Source of the DNA: Trachythela sp. YZ-2020 | Taxonomy: Eukaryota > Cnidaria > Anthozoa > Malacalcyonacea > Clavulariidae | DNA: 64,000 nucleotides | NCBI GenBank assembly: GCA_016169945.1 | Contig: JADLSH010000344.1 | Coordinates: forward strand, 682,001-746,000 | Direction of reading: 5' to 3' | In this document: positions 22,056-33,592 of the stretch, piece after piece | Layout of the letters: every line of letters starts with the position of its first letter | Position numbering within the stretch: position 1 is the stretch's first letter | Notes under the pieces: model-generated | Told to the model about the DNA's origin: nothing | Seen by the model: the letters and a program-made list of their open reading frames with translations, nothing else | The model's database searches: none | Made by a program: the position numbers and the translations under genes

Positions 22056-24860
22056 ATGGATGCAAAGCCATCAAGCCCTGCCTCTGATCTTGCTGACTTA
22101 GTGACATGTTCAATATGCCTTGAAAATTTTAAAGATGCAAGAGCACTGCCGTGTGTTCATACCTACTGTAAAGAATGTTTACAAGGTCTGATTACACCAC
22201 AAGGAAAGTTAACATGTCCACATTGCAGGTTGGAAGTTGAGGTATTAAGTCAACAAAAGTTTTTAAGGGTTTAAATCTTTGCCAACTCACGAAAACATCA
22301 GAATATAAGGTTTAGCCAGGGCATATGAAAATAAAACCAATCTTTTTTCATTTTCCTTTTATTTAAAGATCAGGCCTTCTTATGTATTGTCTCCATGTAA
22401 CTCAATCTCTTCCATAATCCTGTTAATTCCACCACTCCATCTTTGTCTTCCTCTCAATCCTCTGCATCTTTTTACTCTTACAGCTTCCTCCCATGCTTTC
22501 TTAGTTAATTTTCTATCATTTTCCCTAATCAAATATCCAAATCATCTCATTCTTGCTTCTTCTACTTTATTAACTATGCTTTCCACTAAAAGCGGCCAAT
22601 TATCGGCTTTCACTGATGAATAATCGATTATCAGCTTAACCCTAGTGTGAAACTTTATTATTTCTTGCAGTTATTCAGTTCAAATTTTGCATTTTTAGGT
22701 TCCTAATGGTGATGCTTCCAACTTGAATCCTAATTTCTTTGTGAACAATGTCCTTGATATGTTAAATTCGACGAAAACAAGTGATGTTTCGGCTGAAAAT
22801 GTGGACAGGACCACTAGTGTCACATTCTGCAGAAATCACCCCGAAATAGAATGTGAACTGTTCTGCCACAATTGTTTAAAACTCATCTGTTGTGAATGCA
22901 TATCAAACTGGTGGGCTATTTGCAGTTGGCATTCATATGAAAGCATTGATACAGCCGTCAATGTGTATAGAAAAAATGTCGAATATTTCTTAAGCAAAAA
23001 AGAAGAACTGTTGCCATCTGTCATCAAACATGTGGCAGTTCTTGCTGATATAAAAGCGAAGGAATCGAACAAGGTCTTGGATGTTTCGAAACAGATCTCA
23101 GCTACTTTTGCCAAGCATATGAAAAATCTGAAAAAGAGACAGGACATATTGCTCAAACAAGCTTGTGATATGCAACAGAAAAACGATGATGGCCTTTCTT
23201 CCGAAGTGGGTCGAGTTCAATTAGAGCAAGCAAAAATTGAAAACTCAATTGAATTTTACAAAAGTCTTGATGTTAAGGACCCTGTTTTATTCCTACAAAA
23301 GTACCCTGAGATTAAGGATCAGGTTTGTATAAACTGTACTAAGAATGAATTAGATACAATTAATCAAGTCTAATTCAGTGTTGTTTTTTTGTTCTTTTGG
23401 CTATGATCCATAGGAATTAAATTGTGTATATATCTACTCACTTGGATTATCCACCAAACCCAGTATTCTAGTTCAACCAAGTGAAGTGCAAAAAAATCTT
23501 TGAAGTTTACCTTATCACAACCCGCACACCCGATAACCTATATACACAGAACTTACGGTTACAGCTCAGCAACTGGCCTTTTAGCTCAGTTGGTTAGAGC
23601 GCTGCACCGGAATCGCAGGGCCATGGGTTCAATTCCTGCCAGAGGACCTAGTGTTGCATTTTTCGCAACCGTTCCTGGTTAGGTCTTAAATTGTGTATAT
23701 ATATACTCACTTGGATTATCCACCAAACCCAGTATTACCATACCATACTCTACCATGATTGGTATTTGAGGTATTTTCATAAAGGGATTCCCCAGATAGT
23801 TTTTTGCTGTACCCAATATCTTGGTTGAATAATATCTGGCTGAACAAACTTCTCAGTCTAAAATTGATTATTATATACGTAGTTGCAAAAGCCTTGTTCA
23901 CAAAGTTCAACCAAGCATGTTAAACCCATGTTGAACTCTTGAAAAAACTGCCAGCTTTTCTATGATAAATTTCTAGTCAAAATAATGCTGGGTTTAAAAA
24001 AATAGTTCACTCAGTTGTTTAGTTTTCCAGTTCCTCGTGTGAGTTTTATAACCATGCCAATCTATTTTTAGTTTCAAGCCGACTCTAAGGAATTGGTATC
24101 GCAGGTTGAATTAGGTGCTTTACGTTTCCAAGCGACAGACTCGTTGTTAACTGAAGTCATCTCACGTTTTGGAAATGTTGTGGCTCAGGATGAATGCTGT
24201 GCTGCCGATGAAGAGAAGCCAGGCGCGCCAAAAAGATCACTATCGAAAAGATCCAAAAGACGAGCTAACAAACGAGACCCTTCTAACAACGCAGGCCCAG
24301 CTAACGACCCTGGACCTTCCAGACCCGTTGTGCGGCATGCAAGAAACGAACCTGTTGGAGAAAGAGCTGCTGCCAAGCCTGTAACCTGGAAGCTTTATAG
24401 TAGGGACTACTTTAGCGCTGAAGTTAGATTCGAGGATAACGGATTTGGCGTGAAAACAACGAGTCGAAGAAATGCAGCAATTATTGGAAAGCCGGGTTTC
24501 CAGAGAGGGAAACATTCATGGAAGATTAGTGTCGTAGGTTTTCAAAATGGTTTAAGCATCGGTATTTGTGTCGATCAGAATGGGCGCGGTATTGTCCTTA
24601 CATATGATTCACGATTAACATTTTTTGGTACGGCAACAAACGTACATGTGGAGTTGGACTGTGATGCCAAAAGATTATCGGTTTTACAAGATGGGTATCT
24701 GACACCAGATATAGTTGGTTTTGAAAATGCTAGCAACCATCAAGTCCACCCATATTTCTATCTGCCCCCACCAGACAGTTACCATTATAGTAAAATCACT
24801 GTCTTAAGTATTGATGGAATTCCTGTTGTGAACAACGAAATGACATGTTGTATACTATAA
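22056..24860 (+). CDS. TRIM-like RING/B-box/SPRY protein, copy B
   Basis: Exons 22056-22241, 22699-23322 and 24072-24860, all phase 0, give 532 residues. The RING (C18...C57) is complete; the B-box begins FCRNHPEIECELFC and is followed by a coiled-coil (about residues 130-240). Exon 3 carries a linker and SPRY-like domain (GKHSWKISVVGF, LSIGICVDQNGRG). The C-terminus MTCCIL reads as a CaaX box (C-C-I-L); a final Leu favours geranylgeranylation by GGTase-I, so membrane attachment is inferred. Exon 3 starts with TTTCAA where A and C have one extra codon. Intron 2 contains a SINE. An AG acceptor 3 bases before the ATG implies a non-coding first exon. Confidence 0.87.
22400..22590 (-). pseudogene. 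RT-tail fragment, paralog of 1650-1945
   Basis: The minus strand reads FGYLIRENDRKLTKKAWEEA then GLRGRQRWSGGI, close to the RWFG...R.LPK.AWE...GRPRKRW tail of non-LTR elements, with a stop in place of the usual Trp before FGYL. It lies in intron 1 of TRIM B. Confidence 0.65.
23411..23738 (+). mobile_element. tRNA-derived SINE with duplicated tail
   Basis: A tRNA-like head (23578-23650; GCTCAGTTGGTTAGAGC D-arm, GGGTTCAATTCCTGCC T-arm) is followed by TTTTTCGCAACCGTTCCTGG and the tail TACTCACTTGGATTATCCAC. The tail also occurs upstream at 23411-23470, so a partial second unit or a tandem dimer is present. The anticodon stem has a mismatch and no U33, so it is not a working tRNA gene. Confidence 0.75.
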
Positions 24861-25304
24861 ATGAACAGAACAGAAGTGAATCATTGATCTCTTTGAATAC
24901 AAACATATAATTGGAGATACTGTACTGTACAGAGTGTACAACAGCTTTTGTACATAATCAGTATAATTTAGGTATTTGTTTCAGGACATGTAGTGAAACG
25001 AACTAGCATTACAAATATGTAACAAAGATAGTAGCTGTATATCCAAACACTGCAACGGTAAAATATATTCAGTTTGACTTATTTGAATATTTAGTGTGCA
25101 GTTTCATCAGTAGTTCATGAAACATTCTCCACGATTGTCTGAATTAATGTACACACTGTAATTTGTATGTTACACAACATATGCGCTGTAAATTCCATAT
25201 ACATTTTATATACAATTCAGTAATAAATATTTCATATTTTGCAAGTTCATATATTAAATAGTTATGTAATGTATTGATAAGCAGACACCAATTTAACATC
25301 TATG

Positions 25305-25465
25305 AATTGGTTTGATTTTGTGGGAAACACCACATTCATTTTGCCAAGCTTTCGACCCAGAAGCTGGAACTGCTCAACTTCATCAGGGAGATTTCATATC
25401 ATGACTCTTTTAGTATAAAGGGTTATCTTTTATATGTTATTTTCACTGATGGGTGATGTTTGGCA
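25305..25465. mobile_element. short inverted-repeat element in TRIM B 3' flank
   Basis: It starts TTTGATTTTGTGGGAAACAC. The paralogous element after TRIM C (29825-30055) has the inverse end GTTTTCCACAAAATCAA, lost here. Both contain TTTTAGTATAAAGGG, so it was present before the genes duplicated. Confidence 0.6.
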
Positions 25466-25840
25466 GGAATCGAACCTACTAAACCTGCGGCCCAAAATAT
25501 GTAGCCGAGGCTGAAAGATTAAAAATATGCATATCGAAGTATTGAAATGTTCAATCATTATTTGAATATGCAAAAAGTTGTTCAAAGAACATTTCGTTCC
25601 GCACGTATGTAAAGCACGAATGATGATTGAACAGTTCACTACTTTGGTATGCATATTCTAATTCTTCCATTCTCAGCTACAATATTTGGCCTACAGCCCC
25701 CCCCCCGTCCCCCCCCCGTTCCCCTGCTTTCAAGAACTCCGTTAAATTTCAAGTAGTTTATGTATAAAAGAAATAGAAAAAAATGCACTCGGGGATGTTG
25801 GGGGGCGTAGCCGAGTGTTTTCTATTTCTTTAAAAAAAGC

Positions 25841-26320
25841 ATGGCAAATATGTTCGTTCAACCTGCACAAGGGCTGAAGGAAATTTGGATTTCGGAAAAC
25901 TAGATTATATATAAGACATAAAATCTAAGTATAAGAATACTGTTTCTTGAATATTTGATATCAAAATACTTGAAGAAATGGAAAAAAAAGCACACAAGTG
26001 ACACAACCAAGCAAGAACAGAAAAATTCCTCTGGAAAATTCATTCCGCTTTCAAGTCTCAACCTTTTGCCGAGCTGCCCGATTTTTTCAGGGCGCATCAG
26101 GCACCTCGAATTCTTGACTTTAATTTGAGGATTATTGAAGATTGTTGACGAATGTTGCAATTTGCAAAACCAAAGAGGCGGTAGATAAAGTGGGATACAT
26201 AATCGAAGTAAGAGTTAATTTGTGAATTATTGCTAGTTAGTTTGTATATGGATAGATACGCTATTAGCTATATTACATTACCAGTGTTGAAGTTTAATAT
26301 GGCAAAACGAAATCGACTCG
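25841..26320. repeat. segmental duplicate of 6957-7420
   Basis: Matches the 3' flank of TRIM A, up to ATGGCAAAACGAAATCGACT. The junction with the upstream flank of copy C follows at about 26340 (TTTGACAAAGAGCAATTCCC, shared with 21707 upstream of copy B), which marks the repeat-unit boundary. Confidence 0.8.
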
Positions 26321-26339
26321 ATCGCTCGCTGCGCTTCAA

Positions 26340-27015
26340 TGCTCTTTGACAAAGAGCAATTCCCTATAAAGAATAGACAAGGATTATTTTACAGCATTAG
26401 ACTAGCAAACCAAAGGTCGCAATTTACCTGAGTCCCGACACCACAATCATTACATTTAGGCAATGGTATTTGCCAATCATTAGCCCTTGGCAAATTGCAA
26501 TGCGTTAATTAATTAATATACCGTATTAGTAAATTGAAAATTCTCAATTCGGTGATTATTGAAAATTCTCAACGCTGATTGGTTGCGCTACGTCGGATTA
26601 AATGATTAATACGTGATAATCACCTAAGCACTTTTAAGCTGCTTTTATCGTAAATATTCAATTAAAATATTTTTGCAATGTGCATTTTTTTATTTTTTCC
26701 CAAATAATCACCTATGTAATTTTACTAAAACAATTATTTGCCTCAGGCTCGGTGAATATCGGTGAATAAAAACCTCGTCTTCATCTCGGTTTTTATTCAC
26801 CGATATTCACCGAGCCTTCGCCGAATAATTGTTAAATGTTCTATGAAGAATGTTATAGAGTAACTCCTATTAGGGCACATTTCATATAAAACAAATATAT
26901 ACTGTAGGGCCACCCCAGAAAAATCCCAAAGAAATCTCCTGGTAACCCATTGGGCCACATCCACCTGGCAATCCTCTACCAGACATGCTCACTGTTTTTC
27001 ACTTTACTCTAGATT
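26340..27015. repeat. duplicated upstream flank of TRIM C
   Basis: Matches 21700-22055 upstream of TRIM B (GGTCGCAATTTACCTGAGTC, GGGCCACCCCAGAAAAATCC) apart from the MITE at 26523-26838. The promoter and non-coding exon should lie here. The exon's acceptor TTTACTCTAG is visible at 27003-27012 and in copy B at 22043-22052. Confidence 0.75.
26523..26838. mobile_element. foldback MITE, ACAATTA family
   Basis: Present in the flank of copy C, absent at the matching spot of copy B (between ATTAATATACC and TTCTAT). The right part is a long hairpin (CTCGGTGAATATCGGTGAAT, inverse ATTCACCGATATTCACCGAG) between ACTAAAACAATTATT and AATAATTGTTAAAT. It shares these edges with the palindromes at 11.8-15.7 kb. 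Confidence 0.7.
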
Positions 27016-29382
27016 ATGGCTGCAAAGCCATCAAGCCCTGCCTCTGATCTTGCTGACTTAGTGACATGTTCAATATGCCTTGAAAGTTTTAAAGATGCCA
27101 GAGCACTGCCGTGTGTTCATTCCTACTGTAAAGAATGTTTACAAGGTCTGGTTACACCACAAGGAAAGATAACATGTCCACATTGCAGGTTGGAAGTTGA
27201 GGTATTAAGTCAACAATAATTTTTAAGGTTTTAACCTTACCCCCACAGAATACAGGAAATGCAGTTTCAGAGAATACTAGATTTCAAAATTTGGTACATT
27301 CTTAGTGTTTCACACATACTGTAGAAATCAAGTAGATATCACTTATCTATAGTTAATTCAGGCTAAATAGTCAATCTTTGACAGGCTAATCAATAAACAA
27401 TGGAGTTTATTGTTTCTAACAGTTCATTTCATTGTTCATTTTCTAGGTTCCAAATGGTGATGTCTCCAACCTGAATCCTAACTTCTTTGTGAACAATGTA
27501 CTTGATGTGTTGACTGCTACAACTGATGCAGCTACAACTGATGCAGCTGCAACTGCTTTAATAAATGAGACTACTAGCACCACATGCTGCGAGAATCACC
27601 CAGAAAAAGAAGGTGAACTGTTCTGCCAAAATTGTTCAAAACTCATCTGTTATAAATGCATTTCAAATTGGGGTGCTTGTGGCCAGCATTCATATGAAAG
27701 CATTGATGTGGTTGTCAAGGAGTACCAAGAAAATGTCAAAGATTTCTTGCGAAAAAAGGAAGAGCTGTTGCCTTCTGTCATAAAGCATTCTGCCGTTCTT
27801 GCCGAGATGAAAGCGAAGCAATCGGATAGTGTCATTGATGTTTCGAAACAAATATCGGATACCTTTGCCAAGCACAAGGAAAATCTGGAAAAGAGACAAG
27901 ATGCATTGATCCAACAAGCATTTGACGTGCAATTGAAAAATGATGATGGTCTTTGTTCAGAAGTGGATCGAGTCCAGTTAGAGCAAGCAAAACTTGAAAA
28001 TACAATTGAATTTTGTCGCAAAATTCTTGATGTCAATGACCTTGCTCTATTCCTACGAAAGTACACACAGATTAAGGATAAGGTTTGTATAGACTGCACT
28101 AAATATGAATTAGATGTGAATTACTAAGAATGGAAGATCACTCAGTCAGTTTATAGTATATAATTTACCTTTAAGGCCATATTACACGGGGCCATGTTTC
28201 ATGTACGCATAGAAAAACAGTGAACATGGCCTGTGTTTCACTTCACCAATATTCTCATTCATTTCTTTGTTGCTTTCCGGGCATGTTTAGGAAGAAAAAT
28301 ATGGGCAAAGTAAAACGAGATTTATGCTCACAATTTCTCTGGGAATATACTTTTTACCTAACATTGCTCTGTGTCCGAAATTGGTGGGAAGTTTCAATAA
28401 TATTGGGCATACCTTAAGAACATGAAGGACTGTATGTGTGCAGAACACATGAAAAAAAGGCAACATGTCTGACACTTTCAGGATTATATTTTGTTGGCCA
28501 AAAACAAAGCTTATTGACAATATCCAACTTATAATTTTAATTTCTTAATCTTGTTGTCTTTTGCAACAGATGTTTCAAACAGAATCTCAGGAATTGGTGT
28601 CACATGTTGAAGTGGGTGCTTTGCATTTCAAAGCGACAGATTCATTGTTGACTGATGTGATTTCAAATTTTGGAAATGTTGTGTCATATGATGAAGGCTG
28701 TGCAGCAGAAGAGGAAAAGCTGGCCAGAGCAGAGAGACCTCCATTGAAACCCAGGAGATTGCCAACCTGTGAAAGACGAGCTAGTGACACTGGCCCTTCT
28801 AATGAACCAGGCTCTGGTGACAGCCCTGGCCCTTCAAGACCTGTTTTGCGGAGTGCACATAGCGAACCGGGAGCACAAGGAGCCACTGTCAAGCCAATCA
28901 CGGCTGTCACCCCGATGCTTTGTAATAAGCACTTGGCTAGCCCTGATGTTGCATTCGAGGATGGTGGATTTAGCGTAAAAACAAAGAGTTCAAAAAATGT
29001 AGCAATTATCGGAAAGCCAGGTTTCAAGAGAGGGAAACATTCATGGAAGATTCAAGTCACTGGTTTTCCTGATGGTTTAAGCATTGGTATTTGTGTCGGT
29101 TGCAACGGTCGTGGTATTGTGATTACATATGATTCAGGATTAACATATCTTGGTATGACAACAAATGTACTTGTGGAGTTAGACTGTGATGCAAGAAAAT
29201 TATCAGTTTTACCAGATGGCTACCAGCAATCAGATATACTTGGATTTGACAATCCTCACAACTATGAAGTCCACCCATACTTCTTTCTGCCACCACCAAA
29301 CAAATACAATTATAATAAAATTACTATCATAAGTATTGATGGAAATTCAATGGAAAGCATTGATTCGTGTTGTATACTATGA
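27016..29382 (+). CDS. TRIM-like RING/B-box/SPRY protein, copy C
   Basis: Exons 27016-27201, 27447-28082 and 28570-29382, phase 0 throughout, give 544 residues. RING with all eight zinc ligands (C18 to C57); an Ala/Thr-rich spacer; B-box (CENHPEKEGELFCQNC); coiled-coil to about residue 270; Pro/Ser-rich linker (GPSNEPGSGDSPGPSRP); SPRY-like domain about residues 385-530 (GKHSWKIQVTGFPDG, LSIGICVGCNGRG). It ends DSCCIL, a CaaX-type prenylation signal as in copy B. AATAAAATATATT at about 29579 may serve as poly(A) signal. It is closer to copy A than to B in exon 3, notably ASPD..FED.GFSVKTKSSKNVAIIGKPGF. Confidence 0.88.
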
Positions 29383-29824
29383 ATGAATGCAACATAAATT
29401 TAAGATCTCTTTGAATATAAATGTATTAGAGATATTGTACCAGAGTGTAGAAACAGTGTATAAAGCTTGCAAGTGTAAGCTTGCAGAATAGTTAAGGTAT
29501 TTGTTTGAGCACATATAGTGAAATGTACCCGATTAATGTGTAAAACATTTTAGTGTCTGTGTGATCCAAATACTGCCACAATAAAATATATTCAGTTTGA
29601 CTCATTCGAATATTTTAGTGTGCAGTTTCATAAAAAAGCAATCAGAACTTCAGGGAAAATGCTCCAGGATTTTCTGAAATATATTATATGTATACATTTT
29701 GTATGTTGTACAACACAGTTAATGTAATTTCCATACATCTTTTATACTATACAATTCAATAAATTAATTCCTATTTTACAAGTATTACGGCATATTAAAT
29801 CAGTGACCCATGTAGTACCCTTTA

Positions 29825-30055
29825 TCTATGAATTGTTGTTTGTGTGGAAAACACCACATTTATTGTTTTCGCAAAGTCTTGGATCCACAAGCTGAAACTT
29901 CATCAGCTAAAATCGAGGCTAAAATAATATAACTAGACAAGATTAATGATTTCATAATTCATATCATGACCCCTTTTAGTATAAAGGGACGTCTTATCTT
30001 TTTATATTATTTTCACTGGTGGGTGATGTTTTCCACAAAATCAATGTTTCATGTA
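29825..30055. mobile_element. inverted-repeat element in TRIM C 3' flank
   Basis: Ends GTTTGTGTGGAAAACACC and GATGTTTTCCACAAAATC are inverted copies. It is the fuller paralog of 25305-25465. Confidence 0.6.
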
Positions 30056-30274
30056 AACCCATAAGAACCTTAAAGTGGAAGTCAAGTCCGTTCTGCGCAT
30101 CTGTTCTGCGCATTGTTTACATCCTTTGTTTTGATACACTATAACTGTCTTACATGAAGCCTTTTGCGTCTTGTTGTTCTCACTGCACCTGGATTTTTTA
30201 AATGACTTTGTGTGTGGTCTTTTTATACAATACTTACAGTATTTTTTTACCTGCTTCATGGGAAGTAAAACGAA

Positions 30275-30932
30275 ATGCCACCTTTCCTCGCTAAACACAA
30301 AAAAGCCATGCCACATTATACAACAATGGACGAAAGTCGAAGAACAGTAGATGAAATCGTGCGCAGTCAAATCGAGGACATTGCACAAGTTCCCAATGTG
30401 GATATAAACATGGCAGTATGTTCATGTCATGGAATGTGTTTGCGGGAAAAGGGAAGAAATGCTTGTCCTTGTAAAGAAAAGGGCACTATTGCTCTTCCCT
30501 TTGCCACCCAGACAGAAGTTCGTGTTTGAATCGACGGAATCTACAAGAAGTGACACCGATTCATTCGAAACATCTGAAAGTGTCAAAGTGAAACGCAGGT
30601 ACGTATTAAAATGTAAAAAAATGTAAGTGTTGCCGAATTTTAGTTGTTAAAAATATTTATAATTATGTAATGTCTAATAATTTCAGGGTGAAGAACGTGA
30701 TAGTAGTGACGATATGGATAGCCCAGAACCAAGTGCAAAGCGAGCGAGAGGTCGTGTGAACGCGGTCAAAGAAAAACTGGCAAAACATCTTCTTGCAACT
30801 GTGGAAATGCGACAGAAACAACCAGGGGACGTGGTGGATCAAGAGCCAGAGGTCATGGGAGAGGCCGTGGGGGATTGTGTGTGGAGGAAAACGCCGAAAA
30901 ACGTATGCTGACCCACGAGCAGCATCTGCAGG
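30275..30932 (+). pseudogene. Cys-rich and RG-rich N-terminal part, frameshifted
   Basis: The first part reads VCSCHGMCLREKGRNACPCK; a 1-base deletion near 30490 then breaks the frame, after which the next frame gives CSSLCHPDRSSCLN, completing a C.C.G.C...R.CPCK...C...C.....C.N zinc-binding-like motif. After an apparent intron (donor near 30600, acceptor 30685-30686) another exon has EERDSSDDMDSPEPSAKRAR and, in a shifted frame, a run rich in RG (RGRGGSRARGHGRGRGG). Function unknown; two frameshifts argue for a pseudogene. Confidence 0.6.
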
Positions 30933-31439
30933 TAGCATATATTTCAAATCATCCATTTGTTTCCCTAATTTAGTAGCTACAGTTTATAAATTGGCAATGT
31001 ATCTGTGCTTGGACATGTGATTAATTTCAACATATGCATATATATATATGTGTTGAAGATAACATAGTATTTTGTTAAAATGGCACTTTTAATGGTTGTA
31101 TATCATTTTCCAACTACAGTATATAGTTTTGTTTCAAGTGATTGTGTCTACTCACTGGGTAAACACACTCTATCAAATTGATGGTGTAAGATCCCCAGTC
31201 TGTACATGTATTTCAATGTTTATAGGGTGTGTTGGTGTTCACATCCCTGATTCAATGGTGTGTCAAACTAAAGACTTTTTGCACATCAACAAGTTACATA
31301 CTATTTCCCCTTTGCTTCAGCTAACTTGGAATTTGGTTGAGAGTATAAATTTGGAGGCTTTGAGAAGGTTGGAACTGGAATTGTTGCGAGGACAGCCAGC
31401 AACGTTTTCTGACTTGGTGAATTACCAATAAATTTGCCA

Positions 31440-31850
31440 CAAGGTCAGGGTGAATCATCTCAACCAGACCCTCCATCAGACAAAAGTCCTGAATGGTGTT
31501 TTTGCGCCAATGCCCACCCAAGATGAAAACAAACCTTGTTCAATAAGAGTTATGCCTGGTATGACAACAAACCCTTTGTTCAACCAGCTTGTCCTGGATG
31601 CAAATGGTTTGGGCATTGCAATGAGGTATAGAGAGGACATTGCACTGAGGTATAGAGAGGACATTCTAGTTATGGAACACCCCAGAAACAATGAACACTT
31701 TAGGAATTCTGCATATAGTTTGTTCTATGGCAGCATGGGCATTTGGGCAGGGGCAACAGAGTAGTGGTGCCAAGTTGTAGTGCCAAGAGCAAGGTATCCT
31801 TCTCCCAATGGAGTTTATACAGGTTTCCAGCCAGCTAGACTATAGTGCTA
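31440..31850 (+). pseudogene. P2X7 C-terminal (ballast)-like domain, broken
   Basis: Three frames together carry the marks of the P2X7 receptor cytoplasmic C-terminal domain: SPEWCFC (human has SPVWCQC), then PMPTQDENKPC, then LFNQLVLDANGLGIAMRYRE with NNEHFRNSAYSLF (human FRKLVLS...AYRCYATWRF), then VVVPSC and finally YPSPNGVYTGFQPA (human FPKSEGQYSGFKSPY). No ion-channel part is present. At least two frameshifts and a 24-base tandem repeat (GAGGTATAGAGAGGACATT, near 31622-31666) break it. It lies inside the TTAA transposon. Confidence 0.75.
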
Positions 31851-32620
31851 TTGGCAATACACAATAAATGACTTGTATAATGTATTTGTAAATTCTGGTT
31901 CAACAATTTCTTTTTGTTAAAGATATATAGATTTTAATTATTACATATAATATATTTACACATAAAAAATTATCAGTTCATTTAGCTATTTGGAACAAAT
32001 TTGTTTGTATAATTAGATTAGATTATAAAAATATGCTACATAATATGCAATCATCAAAATTTTCAAAAGCATACAAAACATAGATTTTTGCAACTCTCAA
32101 AAAAAGCATACATTTAAATGTTGATCCTCTGGTGTTAAAATTATAGGTTGTTGAATAGTGCTTGACTTTTTACAGTTGCAAAACCTCTTCAATGAAATTT
32201 AACCCATTAGCTGGCAATGTACCCATATATGCCATACTTTAGTACTTTATTCTGTCTAATGCCAGACGACTTGCCAGTGCTAGGATACTGCCAGTTAATG
32301 GGTTAACAAAACTATCTGCCAGACTGAGTGTCTCTTGTTAACCCATTAGCTGGCAATGCACCCAGGTACGCCCTACTTTAGTATTTTAAATACCCCCCCC
32401 CCCAACCCCAAGTAAATCATTGTAATCCTGCTTGCCAGTGCGAGGATACTGCCAGTTAATGAATGATAATAACCCACATTTTCTAATGTATAAATATACA
32501 TTTTGAATAGAGTAAATAGCCCATCAACCCCCACCCACCCCCCCCTCCCATCTCCCACTTTGGTTACTTTTTAAAATGTTGAAAAATTGTGGATAATCCC
32601 TAAATCTGTACAGCACCATA

Positions 32621-32994
32621 ATGCACTACGGTAGTCAATTGAAAACCCACGACCACCCTCAGGCATATGTGAGGTTTTAACATGATTTTGCAGGGAAAAT
32701 AGAGAGTTTTAACAAGCGTTGCTATTCTGCTATCTGGGGTTTTAACACTGACACAAAGGCTGGAAATTAACTCTTACATATTCTGATATTTAATGTACGA
32801 CTTTCTTCTGCGCCAGCTTCCGGTAACTTACAGCACATTTTGATATTAATAATGGTTGATCAGAACAGTAGATGGAAAGCTAGACTTTGGAAAGCTGGGT
32901 AATTTAACAAATGGACAAAATTTTAGGCCGGGATTGTTAAAATATCCCTGCATATTCTCGGGGGGTCAGGGTTTCAATTGACTAACTAGTGCAT
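32621..32994. mobile_element. TIR element, CAATTGAAACCCC family, copy 2
   Basis: Diverged relative of 18592-18984 with TAGTCAATTGAAAACCC and GGGTTTCAATTGACTAACTA ends and the same GGGGTTTTAACACTGAC core. Nested in the TTAA transposon. Confidence 0.7.
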
Positions 32995-33310
32995 AATAGT
33001 GTATAGAAGACAGAAATGTATCAATATATGGTTTGATGGGGCCAATTGGTTGTCAAGACATTATGTAAAATCCTAAATCAGTTTGTAAATCTTGATTGGT
33101 GTCTTTATACCAACAGCTCTTCCTTTTAAGGTTTGGGCTCTAGACTCTAGAGTAATATTGGTTGCAATCCTTCATGGATCAGCTGCTGCAAGTTTCAACT
33201 TCTGGGTTTCCGCGTCACTACAAAATTATAAGCAGATACTGTAGATCTCCATCAAAACACTGCTTTTATCCATTGTTACATTATTCGTCAATACAATCTA
33301 TATTTCTTAC

Positions 33311-33592
33311 CTGGTTGTTAGGAGTTCTGGAGTTGCTTCGTCTAAGCAAGGCTACTAATTCTTTGTCCGTCTTGACTTTTAGCTCGTCTTTTAACTGTCG
33401 CCACCGCATAAATTGCTCCTGATAAAAACATATCTTTGTCGCATTCCTTCCCGCTAAATATTTTTTTCGTTTGGCCTTTTTATCTTCGTTGGATACAACA
33501 CTAATTCCCTCAATTTCGCCGCTAACAACATTTCGGGATGGCTTTCGCCTTCCTCCATGTTGTTTGAATACATAATCACATGCGAAATGCAC
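33311..33592 (-). CDS. first exon of an unrecognised transposon gene
   Basis: A 94-residue exon opens at MHFACDYVFKQHGG near the right inverted end and stops at a good donor (CAG/GTAAGA). The end reads FMRWRQLKDELKVKTDKELV, like the N-terminal region of several DNA-transposon-associated proteins (W..LK..L..KTD.E.A..L). No downstream exon could be assigned; a truncated or decayed gene of the TTAA element is likely. The product is not identified. Confidence 0.45.

Noticed and set aside
23578..23650. tRNA gene
   Set aside because: D-arm and T-arm are good, but the anticodon stem and loop are not canonical (no U33, mismatch) and the same unit recurs with a SINE body at 37815 and 43660.
25440..25680. 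Possible minus-strand tRNA-like SINE (AGGTTCGATTCCTGCC-like piece reversed)
   Set aside because: Only a T-arm-like stretch is seen; no D-arm or body match.
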